Shown here: piece by piece, positions 43,025 to 51,520 of the stretch | How positions within the stretch are numbered: position 1 is the first letter of the stretch | How the letters are laid out: the number at the start of each line of letters is the position of its first letter | From: Paraperibacillus marinus | GTDB lineage: Bacteria; Bacillota; Bacilli; Bacillales; DSM-1321 | NCBI RefSeq assembly: GCF_046237605.1 | Contig: NZ_CP143542.1 | Location: forward strand, 2,976,001-3,040,000 | Length of the DNA: 64,000 nt | Direction of reading: 5' to 3' | Made by a program: the position numbers and the translations under genes | The notes under the pieces: model-generated | Databases searched by the model: none | The model's input: the letters and a program-made list of their open reading frames with translations, nothing else | Told to the model about the DNA's origin: nothing

Positions 43025-44692
43025 ATGAAATTTGTAAAAAATGACCAGACAGCAGTATTCGCATTAGGCGGCTTAGGCGAAATCGGAAAGAACACATACG
43101 CCGTTCAATTTCAGGACGAAATTATCTTAATTGATGCAGGAATTAAGTTCCCGGAAGATGAACTTCTGGGAATCGATTATGTTATTCCTGATTATACCTA
43201 CTTAGTAAAAAATGCAGATAAAATAAAGGGCCTTTTCGTAACTCACGGGCATGAGGACCATATTGGCGGAATTCCTTACCTTTTGAAGCAGTTAAACATC
43301 CCTGTTTACGGGGGCAAGCTTGCACTCGGCCTCATCAGGAACAAGCTTGAGGAGCACGGTCTGCTCAGGCAGACCAAGATGATTGAATTCCAGGAAGACG
43401 ATGTGATCAAATTCCGCAAAACTTCCGTAACCTTTTTCAGGACAACCCACAGTATTCCGGACTCTTACGGAATAGTCGTAAAAACACCGAACGGCCAGAT
43501 AGTCCATACAGGCGACTTTAAATTCGATTTCACACCGGTTGGCGAACCAGCCAACCTTACCAAGATGGCGGAAATTGGAAAGGAAGGTGTGCTCTGCCTC
43601 CTTTCAGACAGCACGAATGCTGAGGTGCCAAACTTCACTATGTCTGAACGACGTGTGGGTGAGAGCATACAAGATGTTTTCCGCAAAGTGGATGGCCGGA
43701 TTATTTTCGCAACTTTCGCTTCTAATATCCACCGGCTGCAGCAGGTAATCGCCGCGGCGGTCGAGCATGGACGCAAGGTAGCTGTATTCGGGCGCAGCAT
43801 GGAGGCTGCCATTGATATCGGCCGCGACCTCGGCTATATCGTCTGTCCCAAGGATACATTCATCGATGCGCAGTCCATTAACAGGCTGCCATCCAATAAG
43901 GTGACGATCCTTTGTACCGGAAGCCAGGGAGAGCCTATGGCAGCCCTGTCACGGATTGCAAATGGAACACATCGCCAGATCCAGATTCACCCTGGCGACA
44001 CGGTCGTATTTTCTTCTTCACCGATTCCAGGGAACAATATCAGCGTATCGCGTACGATCAATATGCTTTCAAGAGCCGGAGCAGAGGTCATTCACGGACC
44101 GCTCAGCGATATCCATACTTCTGGCCACGGCAGCTCAGAAGAGCAGAAGCTTATGCTCCGCCTGATCCGGCCAAAGTTCTTTATGCCGATACATGGTGAA
44201 TACCGGATGCAGAGAATGCATGCAAATCATGCAGTAGACTGTGGAGTGCCTGAAGAAAATTGCTTTATCATGGATAACGGGGAAGTTTTGGCCCTGAGTG
44301 AAGACAAAGCTGCTGTTGCCGGCAAGATTCCTTCTGGCAATGTATATATTGACGGAAGCGGGATCGGGGACATTGGCAATATCGTATTGCGCGACCGCCG
44401 CATCCTGTCTGAGGAAGGCCTTGTAGTTGTCGTTGTAAGCATCAATATGAAGGATTTCAAGATATCCGCCGGCCCCGACCTGATTTCCAGGGGATTTGTT
44501 TATATGCGTGAATCCGGAGATCTCATCAACGATGCCCAGGCCCTTATCGCTAAGCATCTGAACAAAGTAATGGAGCGGAAAACCACTCAGTGGTCTGAAA
44601 TCAAGAATGAAATTACTGATACACTTGCTCCTTTCTTATATGAAAAAACAAAGCGCCGCCCGATGATCCTTCCGATCATCATGGAAATATAA
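43025..44692 (+). CDS. rnjA: Ribonuclease J1
   Basis: A 555-residue RNase J1, combining 5'-to-3' exonuclease and endonuclease activities in RNA decay. The beta-lactamase metal site HGHEDHIGG is intact, followed by HSIPDSYG, HTGDFKFD and the beta-CASP residues (SDSTNAE, GSQGEPM, HTSGHGS, PIHGEYRM). ATG just after the rpoY stop. In B. subtilis RNase J1 binds GapA with SR1P; both ends of that link are encoded in this window. Confidence 0.97.
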   Translation: MKFVKNDQTAVFALGGLGEIGKNTYAVQFQDEIILIDAGIKFPEDELLGIDYVIPDYTYLVKNADKIKGLFVTHGHEDHIGGIPYLLKQLNIPVYGGKLALGLIRNKLEEHGLLRQTKMIEFQEDDVIKFRKTSVTFFRTTHSIPDSYGIVVKTPNGQIVHTGDFKFDFTPVGEPANLTKMAEIGKEGVLCLLSDSTNAEVPNFTMSERRVGESIQDVFRKVDGRIIFATFASNIHRLQQVIAAAVEHGRKVAVFGRSMEAAIDIGRDLGYIVCPKDTFIDAQSINRLPSNKVTILCTGSQGEPMAALSRIANGTHRQIQIHPGDTVVFSSSPIPGNNISVSRTINMLSRAGAEVIHGPLSDIHTSGHGSSEEQKLMLRLIRPKFFMPIHGEYRMQRMHANHAVDCGVPEENCFIMDNGEVLALSEDKAAVAGKIPSGNVYIDGSGIGDIGNIVLRDRRILSEEGLVVVVVSINMKDFKISAGPDLISRGFVYMRESGDLINDAQALIAKHLNKVMERKTTQWSEIKNEITDTLAPFLYEKTKRRPMILPIIMEI

Positions 44693-44730
44693 AAAAAGCC
44701 AGCCGGATCAAACCGGCTGGTTTTCTTTAT
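44690..44730. terminator. Bidirectional terminator between rnjA and ktrC
   Basis: CCAGCCGG pairs with CCGGCTGG (44699-44720), with A7 before and a T run after. Confidence 0.93.
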
Positions 44731-44733
44731 AGG

Positions 44734-45393
44734 TCAATCCACCATCTGCTTTTCAAATTTGTTGATATCAGTATCTGCACCAATGACAATCAGTATGTCC
44801 TCATTCTGTATGGTTTCCTCGGCACTTGGAGAAACGATGATGTCCTTATCCCTTTTAATGGCTACGATGTTGAGCCCGAACCTTGCCCTCACATTTAAAT
44901 CCAGAATGGAATTGCCTGAAAGCTTCTTCCCGGCCCTGATTTCCACGATGGAATGCTCCTCGGAGACAGCCAGATAATCTAGAACATTGTTATGGACGAG
45001 ACTATGCGCTATTCTCCTGCCCATGTCCCTTTCCGGGTGTACAATTCGGTGGGCACCAATTTTCTGTAGCACTTTTTCATGATAGTCATTTTGAGCCTTG
45101 ACAATGATATTAGCCACCCCAAGCTCATTCAGGATAAGGGTGGTGAGAATGCTGTTCTGGATATTATCTCCGATAGCCACAATTACATGATCAAAATTGC
45201 GGATGCCCAAGCTCTTCAGGACGGTCTCATCCGTAGTATCCCCCACGACAGCGTGGGAAGCAATATTGGCAAATTCATTGACTCTTTCTTCATCACTGTC
45301 AATGGCCAGTACGTTGATTCCCTGTGCAGATAACTCCCGGCAGATGCTGCCCCCAAAGCGGCCCAATCCTATTATGGCAAATTCCTTTTTCAT
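44734..45393 (-). CDS. ktrC: Potassium channel regulatory subunit KtrC
   Basis: A 219-residue RCK regulator: an N-terminal NAD/nucleotide-binding RCK-N domain (about 1-125; IIGLGRFGGSICRELSAQG with GxGxxG, then DSDEERVNEF) and a C-terminal RCK-C domain (about 135-219; EEHSIVEIRAGKKLSGNSIL). It gates a Ktr potassium uptake channel with ATP/ADP, and in B. subtilis KtrC also binds c-di-AMP through the C-terminal domain. No transmembrane segment. Position next to rnjA matches ykqB/ktrC. The membrane partner (KtrD) is not in the window. Confidence 0.92.
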   Translation of the reverse strand: MKKEFAIIGLGRFGGSICRELSAQGINVLAIDSDEERVNEFANIASHAVVGDTTDETVLKSLGIRNFDHVIVAIGDNIQNSILTTLILNELGVANIIVKAQNDYHEKVLQKIGAHRIVHPERDMGRRIAHSLVHNNVLDYLAVSEEHSIVEIRAGKKLSGNSILDLNVRARFGLNIVAIKRDKDIIVSPSAEETIQNEDILIVIGADTDINKFEKQMVD

Positions 45394-45423
45394 AAAAATC
45401 CTCCTGGATCATCAGATGCTGCT

Positions 45424-45459
45424 GCTAAATAAGAGTCCCTTTACAGGACTCTTATTATT
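45424..45459 (-). terminator. Terminator after yknV
   Basis: AATAAGAGTCC pairs with GGACTCTTATT (45428-45456). It is T-rich on both sides and lies between the yknV stop and ktrC. Confidence 0.8.
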
Positions 45460-45562
45460 TTACACCTTAATCAATCCAGAAACCACAATCCTTTCTTCAA
45501 AAAGCGGTTACGTGAAATAAGAGCTGAACGGCGGCTTTTCAATTACCCGCGCAGGAAGACCG

Positions 45563-47383
45563 TCAGCCGGCATCTAGCATATTAAACTGGGCTTTTACTA
45601 AATTAAAGTATTCTCCCCTGTGCTCCATCAATTCGGAGTGGCTTCCTTCTTCAAGAACTTCCCCTGATTTCAATACAAATATTTTATCAGCATCTCGGAT
45701 GGTGGATAGTCTGTGGGCTATGATGATGGAGGTCCTGCCGCTTAGCAGGGTCCGGAGTGCATGCTGTATTTTGACTTCTGTTTCGGTATCTATGCTTGCA
45801 GTCGCTTCATCAAGGATCAAAATCTTCGGATCTGCAAGGAGTGCCCTGGCAAAGGAGAGGAGCTGCCTTTCCCCAACTGAGAGGATATTTCCCCTTTCCT
45901 GAACTTCGGTATCATACCCTTGAGGAAGCCTTTCTATGAAGTCATGGGCCCCCACAGCCTTTGAAGCAGCAAAGACCTCTTCATCTGATGCATCCGGGCG
46001 CCCAAAGCGGACGTTCTCAAGAATTGTCCCTGAGAAGATGAATGTGTCCTGCAGGACGATGCTGATATGCCTGCGGAGGCTGGATATGCTCACATCCCTA
46101 AGATCATGATTGTCAACCTTGACCGAACCTTGTGTTGGATCATAAAAGCGGCTGATCAGATTGGCAATTGTGGTTTTTCCCGATCCCGTATGGCCTACCA
46201 GCGCAGCTGTTGAACCTGCCGATATTTTCAAAGAAACGTCATTTAATGCTTTGCGGTCGGCTTCATATTCAAAAACTACAGAATCAAGCTGGATTTCCCC
46301 GCGCATATCCTTCAAATCCAATGCCTGTTCTGATTCAGAGACAAGAGGCTTCTCGTCGAGGAACTCAAATATCCGTTCTGAGGAAGCCATCCCGATCAGC
46401 AGCTGATTATAAACCTGCCCGAGGCGTGAAATAGGCTCCCAGAACATCCCCAGATAGAAAGCAAAAGAGACGAATACACCGATAGTAATGGTTTCATTCT
46501 GAATCAGGCTGGCACCGTACCAGATAAGGATGATTGTCCCGACAGCATTCGTCATTTCTACAAGCGGCCTGAACATGGCATTCTTTTTGGAAGCCTGCCT
46601 CCAGCTCTCGAAGTTTTCTCTGTTCACTTCATTAAAGAAGGCGATATTTTCAGGTTCCTGAGTAAATGCCTGTGTGACCCTGACTCCTTGAATACTTTCA
46701 TTCAGATGTGAATTCAGCTTTGACTGCCGCAGACGGACTACCTGCCAGCTCCTGCGGATATTTTTGCGGAGACTGGTTGATATGAAAAACATCAGCGGCA
46801 ATATAATCATGATGGCCAGTGTCAGCTGTGGACTCAGGGTAAACAGCATAACCAGAATTCCTGCCAGGAGAATCATATCCATTAGGAGATTGATTACCCC
46901 ATTCGTGAAGAGCTCCTGAAGGGAATTAATATCATTCATGATCCGGACAAGGATGGATCCTGCGGACCGCTGGTCGAAAAAGCGGTGTGACAGGGTCTGA
47001 ACATGGGTGAACAACGCTTTTCTAAGATCATAGATGATGTTCTGCCCTAATGCATTCATCCACTTGATCCTGAATATATTCGCAGCATACGAAGTTATAT
47101 AAAGTCCTGAGAGTATGGAGACCAGCAAGACCAGTCTATCGACATCCTTATTCTTAAGTGCCCCGTCCAGGGTGTATATGCCGATTAGGGCAGGCACAGC
47201 AAGCCTCACAGCCGTTGTGATTAAGACCATTAAAAGGGCAAGCGGCAAAAGCTTTCTGGAATAAGGCTTCATATAGGTCATCAGCCTTGTCATCTGGCCC
47301 CAGTTAAACGGCTTTTCAATTATTTCTTCTGTAGAATAATGAAATCTTTCCAGCACCTTTTTATTTACTACTTTTTTAGACAA
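45563..47383 (-). CDS. yknV: Heterodimeric ABC exporter subunit YknV
   Basis: A 606-residue half-transporter: six membrane segments in about residues 40-330, then an ATPase domain with Walker A LVGHTGSGKTTI, the Q-loop VLQDTFIFSG, signature ILSVGERQLLSFARALL (a degenerate LSGGQ reading LSVGE), Walker B ILILDEATASID and the H-loop AHRLST. With YknU it would form a multidrug/lipid-type heterodimeric exporter. TTG start six bases after GGAGGAG; yknU lies 16 bases upstream. The degenerate signature suggests one weak ATP site. Confidence 0.9.
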   Translation of the reverse strand: MSKKVVNKKVLERFHYSTEEIIEKPFNWGQMTRLMTYMKPYSRKLLPLALLMVLITTAVRLAVPALIGIYTLDGALKNKDVDRLVLLVSILSGLYITSYAANIFRIKWMNALGQNIIYDLRKALFTHVQTLSHRFFDQRSAGSILVRIMNDINSLQELFTNGVINLLMDMILLAGILVMLFTLSPQLTLAIMIILPLMFFISTSLRKNIRRSWQVVRLRQSKLNSHLNESIQGVRVTQAFTQEPENIAFFNEVNRENFESWRQASKKNAMFRPLVEMTNAVGTIILIWYGASLIQNETITIGVFVSFAFYLGMFWEPISRLGQVYNQLLIGMASSERIFEFLDEKPLVSESEQALDLKDMRGEIQLDSVVFEYEADRKALNDVSLKISAGSTAALVGHTGSGKTTIANLISRFYDPTQGSVKVDNHDLRDVSISSLRRHISIVLQDTFIFSGTILENVRFGRPDASDEEVFAASKAVGAHDFIERLPQGYDTEVQERGNILSVGERQLLSFARALLADPKILILDEATASIDTETEVKIQHALRTLLSGRTSIIIAHRLSTIRDADKIFVLKSGEVLEEGSHSELMEHRGEYFNLVKAQFNMLDAG

Positions 47384-47399
47384 AAGTTACTCCTCCCTC

Positions 47400-49151
47400 C
47401 TACTTGGATTCCTGTAAAATCCTTTCTCTGTCTTGATACTGGATATCATAAATCCGCTTATACAGCCCGCCTACTTTCAAAAGTTCCACATGGGTCCCTC
47501 TTTCTTCTATCCTTCCATGATTCAGGACTAAAATTTCATCCGCATGTTTCAATGAAGAAATCCTGTGGGCGATGATGAAGGTGGTTCTTCCTTTCATGAC
47601 TTCAAGAAGGTCACTCTGAATCTTGAATTCCGTCTCCATATCCACGGCACTCGTTGCATCATCAAGGACGAGTATGCTTGGATTGATGCAGATGGCCCTT
47701 GCAATGGCAATTCTCTGTTTCTGGCCGCCGGAAAGCCCTCTGCCCCTTTCCCCAAGGACCGTATCATATCCATTTGGAAGCTCTTTTATAAAATCATGGG
47801 CCTGAGCCCGTTTCGCAGCTTCTATGATTTTCTCCATACTTGCATCTGGATTTCCATAAGAGATGCCCGCTTTGATGGAAGAAGAAAAAAGAAAAGATTC
47901 CTGCAGGACAAACCCAATGCTGCTGCGCAGAGTTTCAAGCGAGTAATTCTCGATGGGCCGGCCATCAATGAGGATTTCGCCGCTCTTAGGCTCATAGAAG
48001 CGCGTAATAAGCTGGGTTATGGAAGTTTTCCCGCTTCCGGTCGGCCCAATCAAGCCGATAACCTTACCTGGTTCCGCATGAAAACTGATTCCGCTGAGTG
48101 CCGGTTCATCTTCCTCTCCATAAGTAAGGGTGACATTCCTAAACTCTACCTCACCCATCAATGCCTGCGTGGAAGGAGCATCCTCGCTTTCCTTCATGTT
48201 TTGTTCTTCATCCATTACCTCAAGCAATCTTTCGCCTGAAGCCTTTGCCTGGGAAAACATATTGATAACAAATCCGAGGTTTACGATGGGCCAGATGATA
48301 TACCAGACCAGGCTGTAGAAAGCCACTAATTCACCAAGCTTCAAGGAATCCTCGATAACTAAATATCCTCCATATGACAGCAGCAATACAACAGATATAT
48401 TGCCTATGAATTCCATAAGGGGAAAATATTTTGCCCATATTTCCGAAGTATGGAGATATTGATTTTTATAATCATTATTGGAACGGTTAAATTTAGTGAT
48501 TTCAAAGTCTTCCCTCGAAAGTGATTTTACCGTATTAATACCGCTGATATTTTCCTGTACGGTTGTGTTGAGCTTACCGAACGATTTGCGGATACCGCGG
48601 AAGGCAGGATGGGCCGTTTTATCGAATTTATACACCACAATCGAAAGAAAGGGCAGTGCCATGATTGTGACCAGGGTCAGCGGCACCGAATAATAAAACA
48701 TGACGCCAAGGCTGATGGCAATCAATAAGAAAAAGCGCAGGAGCTCAGAGAATCCATAGGATAGAAAAAAACGAAAGCCTTCTACATCCGCGGTCAGCCT
48801 GGACATTAAATCTCCCGTCTTTGCATTATCATAATAGCGGTAAGGAAGGTATTGCAGTTTTTCATAAAGGGCGTTTCTAAGCTTAAAAACAGATATGATA
48901 CCGAATAGATCTCCAAAATATTGATTTATGTATGTAGCAAATCCTTTGACCGCCATTAATCCGATGAAGCTGGCTGCAAGAATTGGAATCCATTCGTACT
49001 TCTTGCCAATAACAACATCATCAATCGTTATCTGCAAAACAATGGGATAAAATACCGTTATCCCTGATACCAGCAGCAAAAAAGCCAGTGAAATATAAAA
49101 ATACTTGCGATACGGCCAATAAAACTGTTTCAGCCTCTTAAAGGTTTCCAA
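47400..49151 (-). CDS. yknU: Heterodimeric ABC exporter subunit YknU
   Basis: A 583-residue ABC half-transporter with six membrane segments (about 15-310) and an ATPase domain: Walker A LIGPTGSGKTSI, Q-loop VLQESFLFSS, signature RGLSGGQKQRIAIARAIC (canonical), Walker B ILVLDDATSAVD (aspartate in place of the catalytic glutamate) and H-loop AHRISS. A non-catalytic Walker B in YknU with the degenerate signature in YknV is the usual asymmetric heterodimer pattern. TTG at 49151 after GGGGGAAA gives LETFKRLKQFYW; the longer ATG frame lacks a ribosome site. Confidence 0.88.
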   Translation of the reverse strand: METFKRLKQFYWPYRKYFYISLAFLLLVSGITVFYPIVLQITIDDVVIGKKYEWIPILAASFIGLMAVKGFATYINQYFGDLFGIISVFKLRNALYEKLQYLPYRYYDNAKTGDLMSRLTADVEGFRFFLSYGFSELLRFFLLIAISLGVMFYYSVPLTLVTIMALPFLSIVVYKFDKTAHPAFRGIRKSFGKLNTTVQENISGINTVKSLSREDFEITKFNRSNNDYKNQYLHTSEIWAKYFPLMEFIGNISVVLLLSYGGYLVIEDSLKLGELVAFYSLVWYIIWPIVNLGFVINMFSQAKASGERLLEVMDEEQNMKESEDAPSTQALMGEVEFRNVTLTYGEEDEPALSGISFHAEPGKVIGLIGPTGSGKTSITQLITRFYEPKSGEILIDGRPIENYSLETLRSSIGFVLQESFLFSSSIKAGISYGNPDASMEKIIEAAKRAQAHDFIKELPNGYDTVLGERGRGLSGGQKQRIAIARAICINPSILVLDDATSAVDMETEFKIQSDLLEVMKGRTTFIIAHRISSLKHADEILVLNHGRIEERGTHVELLKVGGLYKRIYDIQYQDRERILQESK

Positions 49152-49402
49152 ACAGTTTCCCCCTTTCATTTTTAAAAGCTGGAAAAACACTGGGCATTCT
49201 GAAGAACACGTATTACTAAATATATCGGGTTTCGAAATAAATTACCATACTTTTTTTAAAATTCATTATTTTTTATTATCCTCCCTTCTTTGCTGCCTGA
49301 TGGCAGGTGCCAAGAGTTTTAGCAGAGCGTTATCCTCTTATTCTTATTCACTATATGTACAAAGAAATGGTTTCAGCCGGTGGATATCATCGGCATCAAA
49401 AT

Positions 49403-49441
49403 AAAAAAAGGATCTGGATTAAAGTCCAGACCCCTTTTGTT
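49403..49441 (-). terminator. Terminator after ykuV
   Basis: AAAGG-a-TCTGGA pairs with TCCAGA-cc-CCTTT (49407-49437), followed on the minus strand by a short T run. It ends directly beside the ykuV stop. Confidence 0.72.
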
Positions 49442-49442
49442 T

Positions 49443-49898
49443 CTATGCTTCTTTATTCATTTCATCCAGAACTCGATTCACACGCTTCTCGAGCATCTTC
49501 ATGCCGCTGCCGCCTGCCTGGAAGTGGCGCAGGCTGCCGTCCTTGTCAAACACATAATAAGCAGGTACATATTGATTTTCAAATGAATCGTTTAATTTAA
49601 GCTCACTGTCAACAAAGATCGGCTGTGAAATGCCGTGCTCTGCGGCAGTTTCCTTGATCTTTTCCAGATCCAGGTCATCCTCCGAGCGCGGCATATGGAC
49701 CGCCACGACATTCAGTTTGTCTTTGAAATCGTCTCTGAATTGATTTACCTGCGGCATGGCCTCTTTGCATAAGTGGCAGCTTACAGACCAGAAGTGGATC
49801 AGTGTCGGCTTTTCCCCTACTAATTCTTCTCTGGTAACCTGGCCATTAAGCCATTCTGTTGCGCCTGTCATTTCTGGCATAGGTTCTCTTAGTTTCAT
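49443..49898 (-). CDS. ykuV: Thiol-disulfide oxidoreductase YkuV
   Basis: A 151-residue thioredoxin-fold protein with the active site WSVSCHLCKEAMPQVNQF (CxxC = CHLC). The rest, VVAVHMPRSEDDLD and KHLQAGGSGMKMLEKR-like blocks (FQAGGSGMKMLEKRVNRVL), matches B. subtilis YkuV, a cytosolic thiol-disulfide oxidoreductase. There is no signal peptide. ATG at 49898 follows GAGGTGGAAAG. It lies downstream of the peroxiredoxin ykuU, a natural redox partner, though a long hairpin region separates them. Confidence 0.92.
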   Translation of the reverse strand: MKLREPMPEMTGATEWLNGQVTREELVGEKPTLIHFWSVSCHLCKEAMPQVNQFRDDFKDKLNVVAVHMPRSEDDLDLEKIKETAAEHGISQPIFVDSELKLNDSFENQYVPAYYVFDKDGSLRHFQAGGSGMKMLEKRVNRVLDEMNKEA

Positions 49899-49942
49899 GT
49901 CTTTCCACCTCACTGAATTTTTTTAACTATCCCGTTATTGTC

Positions 49943-50035
49943 TATAAAAAAGGCCTGACACCTTATTCAGAGCCAGGATCCAGTTGGTTTGACCCATTCT
50001 TAGAACCTGGCGGCCGAAACGGGTGCCAGACTTTT
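49943..50035 (-). terminator. Long hairpin between ykuU and ykuV
   Basis: On the minus strand GTCTGGCACC (50022-50031) can pair, with two G-U pairs, to GGTGTCAGGC (49953-49962), and inner GCCAGG/CCTGGC arms extend it; the distal arm is followed by a T run. It works as a terminator or attenuator. Confidence 0.5.
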
Positions 50036-50061
50036 TCCGGGACATCCCTGTCCCGTATGTT

Positions 50062-50604
50062 TTATAGGGTAGCTTGTCCAGGTCTCCAGTTAGCCGGGCA
50101 AAGTCCGCCAGTTTGAAGTGCCTGAAGGACGCGGAGGGTCTCATCCACATCACGGCCGATATTATTATGATTTACAACAGAATACATCAATTCACCTTCA
50201 GGACTGATGATGAACAGGCCGCGGAGGGCAATCCCTTCTTCTTCAATCAGGACACCGTATTCACGGGAGATCATGTGGTTTGTATCAGCAGCCAGCGGAT
50301 AATTAAGGTCTCCAAGTCCGTTATCCTTGCGGTCAGTCTTGATCCAGGCAAGGTGTGTATGTATAGTATCAGTGGAAACGCCAATCACTTCTGCATCCAG
50401 ATCTTCAAACTCATCATAGCGGTCTGAAAGAGCTGTGATTTCAGTGGGACATACAAAAGTGAAGTCCATTGGATAGAAGAAAAGCACTGTCCATTTTTCA
50501 TTCTTCATGTTTTCTTCCAGACTTACTTTTCCAAATTCTTTATTAGACAGCACTGCTTCCATCTCAAAGCGGGGAGCCTGCTTGCCTACCATGCGTTCTG
50601 GCAT
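50062..50604 (-). CDS. ykuU: 2-Cys peroxiredoxin YkuU
   Basis: A 180-residue typical 2-Cys peroxiredoxin (AhpC/Prx1 type). The peroxidatic cysteine lies in FFYPMDFTFVCPTEITAL and the resolving cysteine near the C-terminus in LQTGGLCPANWRPG. It reduces hydrogen peroxide and organic peroxides; the electron donor would be thioredoxin or a YkuV-like protein. ATG follows GGAGGGAATTAG. Matches B. subtilis ykuU in length and position. No truncation of the C-terminal YF-type helix is apparent, but it is short. Confidence 0.94.
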   Translation of the reverse strand: MPERMVGKQAPRFEMEAVLSNKEFGKVSLEENMKNEKWTVLFFYPMDFTFVCPTEITALSDRYDEFEDLDAEVIGVSTDTIHTHLAWIKTDRKDNGLGDLNYPLAADTNHMISREYGVLIEEEGIALRGLFIISPEGELMYSVVNHNNIGRDVDETLRVLQALQTGGLCPANWRPGQATL

Positions 50605-50822
50605 CTAATTCCCTCCAAAGATAAGTTTAATGAGGGTGACAACCGTCGCCCTCGTAAAAGGTTTTCATTCCATTGTTCATTATAGTAGAACACTGAAAAG
50701 GCGTCAATTAAGAGAAGACCTCCAATCAGACTGGGCTGTAAACCGGCGTCCAATCAGGCAATCTACCATATCATTTACGGATCCATACCATTTTATTACA
50801 GAAGGGTGCGTTTTTTTGTTTA
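50605..50822. other. ykuU upstream region
   Basis: About 220 bases preceding repeat copy 3. It must contain the ykuU promoter; a PerR-type or other operator is not evident to me. No gene seen on either strand. Confidence 0.4.
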
Positions 50823-51419
50823 GGGTGTTTTCGTATATATTGTGGCTATTGGATAAGAACGCTGATCTCCGCTGCAGGCACTCTACCTGCGCGGGGCGGA
50901 CGGTGAGCCTCTTTGCCTGCGGGGTCTCACCTGTCCCGCTGCTCCCAGAAGGGCGGAGAACGGCTAATTAATGGGTGCAGAATGAAGACACAAATTTTAT
51001 AGAACCCATCCCATTAACTAAATGAAAAGCAGCGACCTGATAAAGAAGACTTGCTGATTGGCGAGCGTGTGCTGCGACAGAAGCCTAGCCGCACTTATGC
51101 GTTAGCGAAAGTAGATTTGCTGATTGGCGAGCGATTGCTGTGACAGAAGCTTAGCCGCACTTATGCGTTAGCGAAAGTAGACTTGCTGATTGGCGGGTGT
51201 GTGCTGCGACAGAAGCTTAGCCGCACTTATGCGAAAGCCAAGCATAAGGCGGGCAGGCTGTGGGTGAGGTCTTCTTCCCATTGACTGATAGACTTAGACT
51301 TGCAGGTCGAAAGTGTCGCAGCCGGATCAGGAGTCTCCCGCCTTCCGTCAATCAACATTGCATAAAATAAATCTCCTCCCAAAACTCATCAGACAACAAC
51401 AACCTTTTAGAAAAGAGCC
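50823..51419 (-). repeat. Composite intergenic repeat, copy 3 (longest)
   Basis: A 597-base non-coding element, minus-strand oriented, with the same ends as copies 1 and 2 (GGCTCTTTTCTAAAAGGTTG at 51419 side; ATATATACGAAAACACCC at the 50823 side). It has the same modules as copy 1 in the same order: an outer arm, a CATAAGTGCGGCTAAGCTTC-type module (present three times), CGCTGCTTTTCATTTAGTTA and the GC-rich module GGGAGCAGCGGGACAGGTGA. It fills the gap between ykuU and ykuT. No frame with a ribosome site. Confidence 0.87.
51048..51238. repeat. 66-bp tandem repeat within copy 3 (about 2.9 units)
   Basis: Units begin at 51048, 51114 and 51180 (GACTTGCTGATTGGCGAGCG, GATTTGCTGATTGGCGAGCG and GACTTGCTGATTGGCGGGTG). 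The third is truncated where it meets AAGCCAAGCATAAGGCGGG. Copy 1 carries a single diverged unit. Differences between units are few, so the expansion looks recent. Confidence 0.9.
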
Positions 51420-51520
51420 TTTAGTTAAAAGAAAACAAATGTATTAACATAGTTATCCCTGTATTTTTTCGGCGCTTTGATGTACGTTAGGAATATCTTT
51501 TAACGAAAGGTTTGAAACAG

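Noticed and set aside
44734..45393. ktrC as TrkA of a two-RCK system
   Set aside because: A single RCK unit of 219 residues fits KtrA/KtrC; TrkA is about twice as long.
51048..51238. 66-bp tandem repeats as a CRISPR array
   Set aside because: Units are directly adjacent with no unique spacers and there are no cas genes.
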